Shown: positions 10,802 to 19,016 of the stretch, one piece after another | Layout: every line of letters starts with the position of its first letter | Position numbering within the stretch: the stretch's first letter is position 1 | Source: Nostoc sp. TCL240-02 | GTDB taxonomy: Bacteria; Cyanobacteriota; Cyanobacteriia; Cyanobacteriales; Nostocaceae | Assembly (NCBI RefSeq): GCF_013343235.1 | Contig: NZ_CP040094.1 | Span: 1,240,501 to 1,304,500, forward strand | Reading direction: 5' to 3' | Length of the DNA stretch: 64,000 nucleotides | Notes under the pieces: generated by a model | Seen by the model: the letters and a program-made list of their open reading frames with translations, nothing else | Databases searched by the model: none | Told to the model about the DNA's origin: nothing | Made by a program: the position numbers and the translations under genes

Positions 10802-11502
10802 ACCCGCTTTCGGTCTAATTCTCGGATTGCTCCCATCACATTAACCCGACCACAACGCCGTTGCCCTGGAACATTTTTACGTTTTCCTTTTTTACTCCAA
10901 TTCTTGCGTCGAATTACACGTAAACTAAACCCGCTCTCGTCCCAAAACCATACCTGTAGACGCTCTGGCTGTTCTCGTGCAATCAATAAATATTGGGTAA
11001 GTTTTTCTTTAAATTTTGCTCTATCTACTGGATTTTGTTTATCCTTTAGATCATATTTAGCCCAAATATAACTATACTTTTTTCGCTTTAATATCCTCCT
11101 CACTTGAGAGCTACTTAAATCAATACCTGTTTTCTCGGTTAAATAAGTAGCTAATCTTTCTGCTGTCCATTTCCCAAATTCGTAACCTAATGATGAGGGT
11201 TCTTGAGCAACAGTTTTTAATAAAAGTTCAATATATTCAGGAGTGGCTTTTCGCCAATGTTCGTACTCTCTTTTATTATGTAAGGTTTCTAAATTATCTG
11301 GATCTCCATGCATACACCAATATGCCACTGTTCTATGCGAACAGCCTAAAAATTTTGCAATTTCGTGTTGTGGCTTCCCATCATTTTGCAGAAGAATAAT
11401 TAGAATTCTTTCCCTAATATGCGGTAGGTTGCTCTCTTTTAGAGCTTCCTGTAGCTTGCTGACTTGCTCCTGTGTTAAAAAGTTCTTGGCTGGTGGCGGC
11501 AT
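10735..11502 (-). CDS. IS630 transposase, N-terminal frame (orfA)
   Basis: A 255-residue frame with an N-terminal helix-turn-helix region (KPQHEIAKFLGCSHRTVAYW, about residues 52-71), a winged-helix-like part (TAERLATYLTEKTGIDLSSSQVRRILKRKKYSY) and the first catalytic Asp in VWFWDESGFSLRV. Downstream of RKRVCFF the frame diverges and stops, while the rest of the DDE domain continues in the -1 frame (see next entry). Many IS630 members are made by programmed frameshifting. The overlap contains runs CTTTTTC and GAAAAAG that could serve as a slip site. Alternatively, it is a disabling mutation. Confidence 0.88.
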   Translation of the reverse strand: MPPPAKNFLTQEQVSKLQEALKESNLPHIRERILIILLQNDGKPQHEIAKFLGCSHRTVAYWCMHGDPDNLETLHNKREYEHWRKATPEYIELLLKTVAQEPSSLGYEFGKWTAERLATYLTEKTGIDLSSSQVRRILKRKKYSYIWAKYDLKDKQNPVDRAKFKEKLTQYLLIAREQPERLQVWFWDESGFSLRVIRRKNWSKKGKRKNVPGQRRCGRVNVMGAIRELDRKRVCFFVKKVMQIFFTSNYNYYLN

Positions 11503-11559
11503 AGGTGCTTTGAAACGGCTTCATCTTCTTATTATGCAACTTAAGTACCGATTAGCTTA

Positions 11560-12704
11560 ACGATATCGCCACCATCACAGGTACAGCCACAGGTGTAGTC
11601 ACCGAAGATTTCAATGTGGTGAGCGGTAATCTGAGGGCGACTGGCTCATTAACTGTCGCTGATGTCGATACTGGCGAAAATAAATTTAACACCAGCGTCA
11701 CCTCTGCGGCTGGCAACCTGGGTAGCCTCAGCATCACCGATGCAGGTGCATTCACTTACACCGTCGCCAACAGTGCCGTGCAATCCCTAGGTGCAGGTGC
11801 GACAAAAACCGAAACCTTCACCGTGAAATCTGTGGACGGTACTGCTAGCCAAAATATTGCCGTCACCATCAAGGGTATCAATGATGCCCCCGTTGCCGGC
11901 AGTGATTCGGTTACTGCCACCCAATTCCTCCCCACCACCATTGCTGTCAGCACTCTACTTGCCAACGACAGCGATGTCGATACTGGCGATGTGTTGAGTA
12001 TTACCGGCATCAGTAATGTTGTCGGTGGCGAGGCAGTGTTGTTTAATAACTTCACTCCCTCTAACCCGGCTGATGATTTCATTATCTTTGCTCCCCTCAA
12101 CAGCGGTAATGGCAGTTTCCATTACACTCTTTCTGACGGCAAGGGCGGCACTAGCCAAGGTACTGTCAACTTACTCATTGGTTCTAGCCAATTCGGCGGC
12201 AATGGCAAAGATACCCTCAACGGCAATAACGGCCCTGACTACCTTGATGGTGGTAATGGTAATGACACTCTCAATGGTGGTCTAGGTAATGATACTTTGG
12301 TTGGCGGTAACGGCGACGACTTGCTGGTTGGTGGTGCAGGTGGCGATTTGCTGATTGGTGGTAATGGTGTTGATACCTTCCGCTTCGCTTTCACTGACTC
12401 GCTACTGAGTAACTTTGACCGCATCAGCGATTTGCAAATCGGTACTGATGTCATTGATGGTCCCAATGCCGTCAGCGCTGCTAATATCCGGAAACTAGGG
12501 GCAGTCAGTAGTCTGGATGCCGCAGGTGTCGGGGCACTGTTGACTAATACCAACTTTGTGGCTAATCGCGCTGCTATCTTTAGCTTTGGTAGCCGCACTT
12601 TCCTGGCACTGAATAATGCCACGGCTGGCTTCCAAGATACTAGCGATGCGGTGATTGAGATTACTGGGTTTAACGGTAATTTGAATAATTTAGCGATCGC
12701 TTAA
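11560..12704 (+). pseudogene. C-terminal fragment of an RTX/VCBS calcium-binding surface protein, 5' end lost at IS630
   Basis: The frame runs without a stop from the IS boundary (NDIATITGTATGVVTEDF) to 12704. It encodes a VCBS/cadherin-like repeat (GNLRATGSLTVADVDTGEN, FTYTVANSAVQSL, IAVTIKGINDAPVAG), a second Ig-like unit, and a run of RTX nonapeptides (GGNGNDTLNGGLGNDTLVGG). It ends in a C-terminal RTX domain (DTFRFAFTDSLL, DRISDLQIGTDVIDG). Such proteins are large, secreted by type I systems and bind Ca2+. The N-terminal part is missing, and the sequence left of the IS does not continue the frame (stop codon at 10344-10346). The GTG at 11616 is only the first start-like codon. It is probably a non-functional remnant. 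Confidence 0.85.
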
Positions 12705-13577
12705 CTCAAACCAGGGCGATCGCATTTTGGGAAACTCCAGGTGCGATCGCTCTTGTTTTGGCTCATTTTGACAAATAGTGTAGAGCGACCAATTATTTGA
12801 CCGCAGTGACAAATTAAAAGTCAACTTTGCTTGTAAGGAAGTGTTATTTTCAGTTTTTCTAAATTAAATTGTAGAAATAGATTGAACAAGCGATGCAGAA
12901 GGAAGTAACTTGATGACAAACAATTTGCCCCTGTGGTCAAATAAATTGTCGCTCTACAACTGGCGATCGCCTTCAAAAACTTTCATGGGGGTCAGTTAAT
13001 TCAAGAACTTTTAGATAAGTGGTTAAAATCGCGTACTTGAGTTTTTGCGTACCTAAAAAGTTAAATATCTGAATACTTAAATAATTAAGTAGTTGCTGAA
13101 TTTGATACATAATATAGTTTCAGGCATCAATCTCTAAAGCACCAAAAATATTGCACAATCACAGCATTTTCAAAGTTTCGAGTACGCAAAAAGCTGAAAG
13201 TTTAAATATTTAAAATGGTGCAGAATCTGGTGGAGCAGTACAAACGCCTAACATAGACTTTAATTAATGCCTATTCTCAATTACGAGGATTTTACACAAA
13301 AAAAGCGCTTTTAGTAGATGGGTGTAAATAAATATAATATGTTCTGTAATTGCGAACAATGATTTTTTCTAGGTTAGCTCGCACTAAAAGCTGACGAAAT
13401 TATTTTGAAATATTTTCCGAAAGGCAAGGTATTTTCTCTGTAGTCTATATAGATTTTATTTTTATGCGCTAGGGCGGAAACTAGTTAAAATCTTTGGATA
13501 TCCTATTCATAGTTTAGATTTGCTTTCGCAAAACAGGGAGATTTTTAATAAATTTTGATTGATTTGGAGTTGAATTT
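12705..13577. other. Intergenic region holding a MITE-like element
   Basis: This stretch of about 870 bases has no convincing gene. It holds HIP1 sites just after the RTX fragment, the 180-bp inverted-repeat element described separately, and an AT-rich remainder. In the remainder, GCGTACTTGAGTTTTTGCGTAC (13033 on) is partly mirrored by GAGTACGCAAAAAGC (about 13181), a possible decayed second repeat pair. The start of the next gene is preceded by TTGGAG at a normal ribosome-binding distance. Confidence 0.4.
12779..12958. mobile_element. MITE-like element with about 36-bp terminal inverted repeats
   Basis: The left end TGTAGAGCGACCAATTATTT (12779 on) and the right end, read on the other strand from 12958 (TGTAGAGCGACAATTTATTT), match over about 36 bases with few mismatches, including TTGACC and CAAATT. 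The 180-bp unit encodes nothing. This is the shape of a non-autonomous element mobilised in trans. No clear target duplication could be seen at the flanks. Confidence 0.65.
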
Positions 13578-14414
13578 ATGAAGAAAAAGATTCTCGTATT
13601 TATTACAACAGCAATTTTGGCTTGTATTTCCATTGCTAGTCTGACAGCAGCAATTGTAACTTGGGATTCATGGACAAATTCACAAACTTCAAAAGCTGTA
13701 GCTCAAAAAACTAATAGTTGCCCTGGTGCTTCAACAAAGACGTGCTTGGATATTGATGTTTATGAAGCTCTAAATCTTATGCCAAGAGAAAATAGACCAT
13801 TATTAAACCCAAGACTTGAAGCTCAATACGGTGGAACTTCTTCTCCTCCCAATCCATTAGTTATGAAATCAGGAGAGTCGGTAAACTTTTTTATTGGTCC
13901 TCAATACTTCTTACCTGCATCCTATCAAGAAAATGGTACAAAGTATGTTCCTCATGTTGGTGCTGGTACCACATGGCCAATTTTATATCCTAGCTCAACA
14001 ATTTTTACGAATAATAAGGTGACATTTAACTCCGGCATTTCATCAAATCCACAAACAATAGTAAAACAATTTTCACACGCAGGCCCAACAGATGAGCCTC
14101 CTTCCCCTACTTCTGCTCAATATTTAATTGCTAGTGGCCCCATAACCTATAATAATCTGGGAGAGTTTGTGGCAACAGCAAGAATTCAAATGATCAGACA
14201 CTTTTGGATAAATTGCTCTCCTTCTAGCTGGTTATTCGTACCGAATAAAAATGACTTATGTTCCGTTGGACAATCACAAGGAGGACATAGTGCCCCAAAT
14301 CAAGATAAGCTGATTGATATCACTGTTTCTCGCCTGATTAAAGTAGTTCCTAGTATCACGATTAATCCTAATTTACCGATTCATCCTAGTTTCCCAATTA
14401 AATTAAATCCATAA
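13578..14414 (+). CDS. Secreted protein of unknown function
   Basis: A 278-residue protein with a classical signal peptide (MKKKILVFITTAILACISIA, with cleavage probably after a later Ala). The mature part has no repeats or catalytic motif that I recognise. It contains four cysteines (positions about 44, 52, 211 and 226) that could form two disulphides, a block rich in Asn/Pro/Gly, and a Pro/Ile-rich C-terminal tail (INPNLPIHPSFPIKLNP). It stands alone between the MITE region and a convergent gene. Start ATG 13578 has TTGGAG upstream. Likely periplasmic or surface-exposed. Confidence 0.75.
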   Translation: MKKKILVFITTAILACISIASLTAAIVTWDSWTNSQTSKAVAQKTNSCPGASTKTCLDIDVYEALNLMPRENRPLLNPRLEAQYGGTSSPPNPLVMKSGESVNFFIGPQYFLPASYQENGTKYVPHVGAGTTWPILYPSSTIFTNNKVTFNSGISSNPQTIVKQFSHAGPTDEPPSPTSAQYLIASGPITYNNLGEFVATARIQMIRHFWINCSPSSWLFVPNKNDLCSVGQSQGGHSAPNQDKLIDITVSRLIKVVPSITINPNLPIHPSFPIKLNP

Positions 14415-14646
14415 GGGGCTTCCAGACAAAATACTTTTCAAACGTCCCTAAAGCAGCGAATAGTAATCATTGTTGGTGTTGTACATGGCACATTCACCTT
14501 TATACAACACCATGAAAAGTGCTGAGTGCTGAGTACTGAGTAAAAAGACCACCCACAAGGCGCAGGGCTTGTACCTAGTACATATTTTCTGGGTACTATT
14601 TTTTACTCACTCACAACCCAGTATTAAGTGAGTAAAAAATGTTTGT
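14415..14646. other. Spacer between converging genes, with short hairpins
   Basis: The spacer contains the inverted pair TTGGTGTTGTACATGG / ACAACACCATG near 14471-14513, which could form a transcript end for the upstream secreted-protein gene. A GAGTGCTGAG direct-repeat region of the kind common in Nostoc spacers follows near 14520-14540. Confidence 0.4.
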
Positions 14647-15840
14647 TCAATATCGATAGATTGCTACAACAGGTGTGCTATATGGAACCTGTTCTGGAGG
14701 AACAGCATAAACCGTGCCACCATTTAATAAGGTATGAGCAGCAACAAAATCCAACAAATCTTCATCACCAGTTTCTTTTTCTGGGTGCAAATAAACCGTT
14801 TCTGAGGTTGGATCGAATAAACCCCACTGTTGCTGACCAACTGCAACTAATAATGAATCCACTCGTTGGTAATAAGCTGCTGAGACAATTTCTTTCAGGT
14901 TGTTAGATGCTTTACCAGTACCACCACCAAACAATTCGTGAAATTGCTCCAAAAACTCTTCTTGAGACTTCTGGAAATCAGCCTCGACAATCGGCCAAGC
15001 TTGGTCATGTAACTCTTGGGCACTGAGAATTTCTGGATTACCAGTAATAGCTTCATCCATCAAATGTTGGTAAGTATTTGCCTGTCTATATAAAGGCAAG
15101 AGATACTCTACCCCAGCTAGTACCAAAGGAGCCTTTTGCGTTAGCGAAGCTCGCCGAAGGCATTGCAGTTTCTCGTGTAATGCGCGATCGATAATCTGAA
15201 AGAATTGTAGTATGTATTCTTGTTGTTTATCTCTGTCAGGACTTCCCTGACCGTGAAATGTGCCTGACTGTGAAAAAGGATTAGTGGTTCCTCCTTTTGA
15301 TGGTGCGAGGTGGAACTCACCTTCTTGGGTAGTCTCGTCTATTTGCAGAGCTTCATCTCTACTTTTAGGGAGATTTTCTACTTCCACCTCTTTGACGCTG
15401 TAGCGTGTTCCTTCAAAGAATCTGACATCTTTTTGGCTCAACGCCAGCATATAAAAGCGACCATTGCCATTTAAAATTGGCAGCAGTGGCTTGATGTGAA
15501 ATCGGTCTGTAACCACAACCAACTCTTGAAAATCAATTGGCAGAGGATAATAGCGAAAAATATTTTCAGAAATAAAAATCGCTAACCCTGGTTCTCCCTT
15601 TTGCTCCCAAAACTCTTGGGTATCAATTTCATGGGATTTTTCCAACAATGCGATCGCATCTTTCTCCTCCAAACCCGCATCAATTAAACGAGCCTCCGCT
15701 TCCTTGACCAAATTTTTAAAGCGAATTGGGTTTTGTCGCACTTCTGACCCGGCTGGTTGCGTTGGCATATAAATCGAAACGCAATTTCCTTTTGGCTGTT
15801 CTATTAATGTCTTTATTTCTTCTCTAGAGATTAATTCCAT
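14647..15840 (-). CDS. baeRF-family (release-factor-like) protein
   Basis: A 397-residue soluble protein resembling the bacterial archaeo-eukaryotic release factor (baeRF) superfamily. It has an N-terminal alpha/beta region (KGNCVSIYMPTQPAGSEVRQNPIRFKN), a middle domain (RFYMLALSQKDVRFFEGTR) and a C-terminal L7Ae-like part with DSLLVAVGQQQWGLFDP and AHTLLNGGTVYAVPPEQVP. Family members are proposed to act on stalled or damaged ribosomes, but this is not demonstrated for most. Residues near 232-240 (LRRASLTQK) are encoded by a copy of a Nostoc short dispersed repeat inserted in frame (15138-15165). The start ATG has an upstream GGAGGG (on its own strand). Confidence 0.75.
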   Translation of the reverse strand: MELISREEIKTLIEQPKGNCVSIYMPTQPAGSEVRQNPIRFKNLVKEAEARLIDAGLEEKDAIALLEKSHEIDTQEFWEQKGEPGLAIFISENIFRYYPLPIDFQELVVVTDRFHIKPLLPILNGNGRFYMLALSQKDVRFFEGTRYSVKEVEVENLPKSRDEALQIDETTQEGEFHLAPSKGGTTNPFSQSGTFHGQGSPDRDKQQEYILQFFQIIDRALHEKLQCLRRASLTQKAPLVLAGVEYLLPLYRQANTYQHLMDEAITGNPEILSAQELHDQAWPIVEADFQKSQEEFLEQFHELFGGGTGKASNNLKEIVSAAYYQRVDSLLVAVGQQQWGLFDPTSETVYLHPEKETGDEDLLDFVAAHTLLNGGTVYAVPPEQVPYSTPVVAIYRY

Positions 15841-16069
15841 AATATATCCCTCCGATCAAGGCGATTAAAAACATCAGATCAGACCATCGATAGTCAACGA
15901 TCTGATAGGACGCTATTTTCAGATGGTGTTGGTCAAAGTCCAACCGTTTGCTTCTGAGTTTATTTCACCTTAAGGATGGTTTAGTTGCATCTTTCTTTTG
16001 ATAGGCAATATTCATCAAGGGAATTACTAATTAAAACCCCAAATTTAAAATCTGAAATTGCCACGAACA

Positions 16070-16726
16070 TTAAATGTTTGGCGTGTTAGAGTTAGTGCTT
16101 TCTGACTTGATCCCGATTCTACTACCTGGCTTGCTAAGACCTAAAGTTACTCGTTTCATAATCCAGTACAAACCTGCAAGTACCACAAAGGTGATAGCAA
16201 TAATTACTAAGGGTTGTTTTCCTAAAATTTCTTCTACTCCTTTAGTAAGTACGGCATCGGGTTGAGTAATAAAATCCCAACTGTTAAAACGTAAAAATCG
16301 CCCCCAATAAACACCAACAGCGCAGAGAAAATGTGTAATTAACTCAACGCGCCAAATCCATTGGCTCTTGCCAATGCGATGTAAGTAGTAACCCCAATTA
16401 ATTAACGATATTACGTAAGCTTCAAATCCACCGAGAATTACTAGCAAATACAGAGGTATGAGTATTAAAGTAATCATCCACACAGATTGAATTGTGCGGA
16501 TATCATCTATCAAGTGGATTACATCGGTCAACAAATAGGGTGCATTTGGTAAGAAAGCATAGAAAACTAAGAATCCTAGCCACCAAAGCCAAGTGCCACC
16601 GCGCCTCATGCGAAATAGCCACACACTCAAAGCCAAAGGTATAAAAGCCAGAAATAAATTCCAAGTCATCCAACTCATATTAATTTGCAATACTTGTATA
16701 ATTCTGGCTATCAATTCTTCTTTCAT
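16070..16726 (-). CDS. DUF1361 membrane protein
   Basis: A 218-residue protein with about six hydrophobic segments. The segments FLVFYAFLPNAPYLLTDVIHL and GRFLRFNSWDFITQP match the DUF1361 family, whose function is unknown. The C-terminus is a short basic, Ser/Asn-rich tail. The gene reads toward baeRF with a gap of about 230 bases. The gap contains ATCAGATC and GATCTGAT segments that can form a stem near 15875-15910. Confidence 0.8.
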   Translation of the reverse strand: MKEELIARIIQVLQINMSWMTWNLFLAFIPLALSVWLFRMRRGGTWLWWLGFLVFYAFLPNAPYLLTDVIHLIDDIRTIQSVWMITLILIPLYLLVILGGFEAYVISLINWGYYLHRIGKSQWIWRVELITHFLCAVGVYWGRFLRFNSWDFITQPDAVLTKGVEEILGKQPLVIIAITFVVLAGLYWIMKRVTLGLSKPGSRIGIKSESTNSNTPNI

Positions 16727-17752
16727 AGGTGCTAACTTAGAAGATGTTTGATTGTTCTAGATTGACTCTGTAATGTTAGTGTTAATAACCTCAGTGATTG
16801 ACTGATGAAAAATTTTTACCACCAAGGAAATTTATTTACTCTAAGAGCAGACAAGGCTTTTGTGTCACTTAAAAGGAAATGCACACTTAATATTATGTCT
16901 GAAATTTATAGTTTTTATGTTTTTCATACTGGGGGATGAAATTTATCAATCAATCAGCTTAAATCACTAGTATAGCCAGAAAATCATCAGGGTAAAATCT
17001 ACCACTGAGACAAAGCCTAAGCAACTAAAACGCCACGATTAACTTTTAGTGGACTATTTTAATTACAATGTCGTCCCTGTCCTGACTATTATATTAATTT
17101 CATTTTGTCCTGCTAGAGTTCCAGAAGCACCTTAAAACTTTTGCCAATACCACATCCCCAAACTCAAGGCTATGCTGTACAGACAAGTCTTCTAGAGTCG
17201 TTTCACAGGCTTTTGATTACCTTGAAAAAAGGGGTGGTTTCATACGAAGAAAAAAATACATAAGTCTTGATTTCTCATTTTGTGATATAATCCTTACCCC
17301 TCTCCAAATCTTTCTCTGTTTCGAGAGAGGCTTTGAAACTCAGTTTTAGTATTTTCTCTGCTTGTATAAAACTACCCTACCAACCCCCCTTAAAAAAACT
17401 ACGGTGGAGACACAAGTCTTTCTGACCCCCTCTAACTCCCAGGGCTGCTTCATTCCATTTCAAACGGGATTTGTCAAGATGGTTAGCGAGAAAATTGTAA
17501 GTAAGCGTGACGATAAGATGAACATTTAAGCACTTAAATATCAGTAAAACAGTGTATCTTCTCGGCACGCTAGTAACAAAATAATCAATTTTTAATTGCT
17601 AGAACCCTTGATTTTTAAAGCTCTTTGGGGAATGAAACAGCCCTGCCCTTATAAAGGGGGATTAAGGGGGGTAAATCTGGGATTTGTGCTTCATTACTAA
17701 GATGTGTGTACACCGTAGCTAAAAAAGGGGGGTAAAAGAAGCTCTCAAATCA
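16727..17752. other. Intergenic region of about 1 kb, no gene seen
   Basis: AT-rich spacer with fragments of the C-rich/G-rich spacer repeats common in Nostoc: CCCCCCTTAAAAAAACTACGG near 17385, and GGGGGATTAAGGGGGG near 17655, an inverted relative of it. A short frame at 17377-17568 runs through this repeat and is rejected. No RNA gene or promoter is recognised. Confidence 0.4.
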
Positions 17753-18877
17753 CTAACGTACTAGCACTCGACTACGGGGGCCGATCGCTTGTTTGGGTGA
17801 AGCTGGTGTGGTACAGCTATTGCTAGAATCCTGTGAACAAGCAGCTTGAGTAAGGGTTGCAGGGTTAACCACTACTTGATTGACCTCCAGCGAATTACCA
17901 CTACTGAATTCCATATTAGGTGTAGTAGAAAGTGACGGAGAATTACTTCTTGTAGGTGTCGGGGAAGCGATCGCACTTCCACCATTAACTATTGGTGTAG
18001 CAGTGAATTCATTTCCACCATCAACTATTGGTGTAATAGTGAATTCACTTCCACCATTAACTACTGGTGTAGCAGTGAATTCACTTCCACCATTAACTAT
18101 GGTTGGGAGAGTGGATGTACTACCCCCGCTAACTACTGGTGCTGGAGTTGGCGTACTACCACCAACTGGTGTGGGAGTTATGAGAGTTGCATTTGCAGGT
18201 ACTTTGATGGTTATCCTCGCCAAGGGGGAGTTAGTCATTTCCAAAGAAGTCACCTTTGGCGAACCTGGGATATCGGACTTGAAATCAAAGACAGTGGGGG
18301 TTGCGCCACCATTGCGATCGCTATATCGCACTCCATATCCACTCACTTCAAAGGTTCCCTGATATTGATTTCCGGTGTTTGGATCGGTGACAGTACCAGT
18401 GTATAAGGCTTTTGTGAGATTAAATTCATCCTGAACTACTCCTTGAAATGTGGTTCCTGCTAATCTTCCCTGGTATTTATAGGGTGTTAACTCACCGCCA
18501 GAGAGAATCGGCGAATTCAGAACGCCATTAAAGGAGACAATTGGAATGCCTTTAAAGTCAACAAAATAATGCAGACTACCATCAGAGCGTGTTTGTACCT
18601 TCACATAGTCTGACTTGTATACAGGAACGTAATTAGGATTGTTCTTAGTACCTAAATTCCGTGAGTAAGTCCCCGCGTCATCTGTATCAACACGAGTCGT
18701 ACTGCCATTGAAATTAGGATTAATGCTGGGAAGCTGGATAGTACCTGATAATGTACCAGTGCTTTGAATAGTGATTTGAGCAAAAGCACTTGTTCCAGAT
18801 GAGGCGATGATGACTGCGGCTAAAGTACTGCTGCTAAGAACAACACAACCTAACTTAGTTGATGAATGTAATTTCAT
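17753..18877 (-). CDS. Secreted Thr/Ser-rich repeat protein of unknown function
   Basis: A 374-residue protein with a signal peptide (MKLHSSTKLGCVVLSSSTLA, followed by more hydrophobic residues and an Ala-rich cleavage region). The first 220 residues form a globular beta-rich domain with no motif I can name. Next comes a linker of four near-identical 12-residue units of the type NGGSEFTATPVV (about residues 255-303, DNA 17975-18110), then a Thr/Pro/Asn-rich tail. The repeats look like a surface stalk or spacer. A good ribosome site, AAGGAG, lies just before ATG 18877. It shares orientation with the upstream porin gene, separated by about 140 bases. Confidence 0.75.
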   Translation of the reverse strand: MKLHSSTKLGCVVLSSSTLAAVIIASSGTSAFAQITIQSTGTLSGTIQLPSINPNFNGSTTRVDTDDAGTYSRNLGTKNNPNYVPVYKSDYVKVQTRSDGSLHYFVDFKGIPIVSFNGVLNSPILSGGELTPYKYQGRLAGTTFQGVVQDEFNLTKALYTGTVTDPNTGNQYQGTFEVSGYGVRYSDRNGGATPTVFDFKSDIPGSPKVTSLEMTNSPLARITIKVPANATLITPTPVGGSTPTPAPVVSGGSTSTLPTIVNGGSEFTATPVVNGGSEFTITPIVDGGNEFTATPIVNGGSAIASPTPTRSNSPSLSTTPNMEFSSGNSLEVNQVVVNPATLTQAACSQDSSNSCTTPASPKQAIGPRSRVLVR

Positions 18878-19016
18878 AAAAAATTTGCTCCTTTAATCAC
18901 ATATCAAAAAAAATACGCACGGGCGATCCTTGCTCCCATCGGTTGATGAAAGCATTTCGTACTGAATAAGGCAGTATGAAAATAGCGTATTTTATTACAT
19001 TTACATCAGTACAAAA

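Larger units (their letters stand above)
10369..11557 (-). mobile_element. IS630-family insertion sequence with terminal inverted repeats and TA target duplication
   Basis: The left end AGCTAATCGGCATTCAAG (from 10369) matches the reverse complement of the right end (about 11531-11557) with a few mismatches. Both ends are flanked by TA (10367-10368 and 11558-11559), the target duplication characteristic of IS630/Tc1-mariner elements. The element is about 1.19 kb and carries a transposase in two overlapping frames on the minus strand. It lies at the broken 5' end of an RTX-type gene. A separate copy of the right end alone is found at 29215-29245. Confidence 0.9.
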
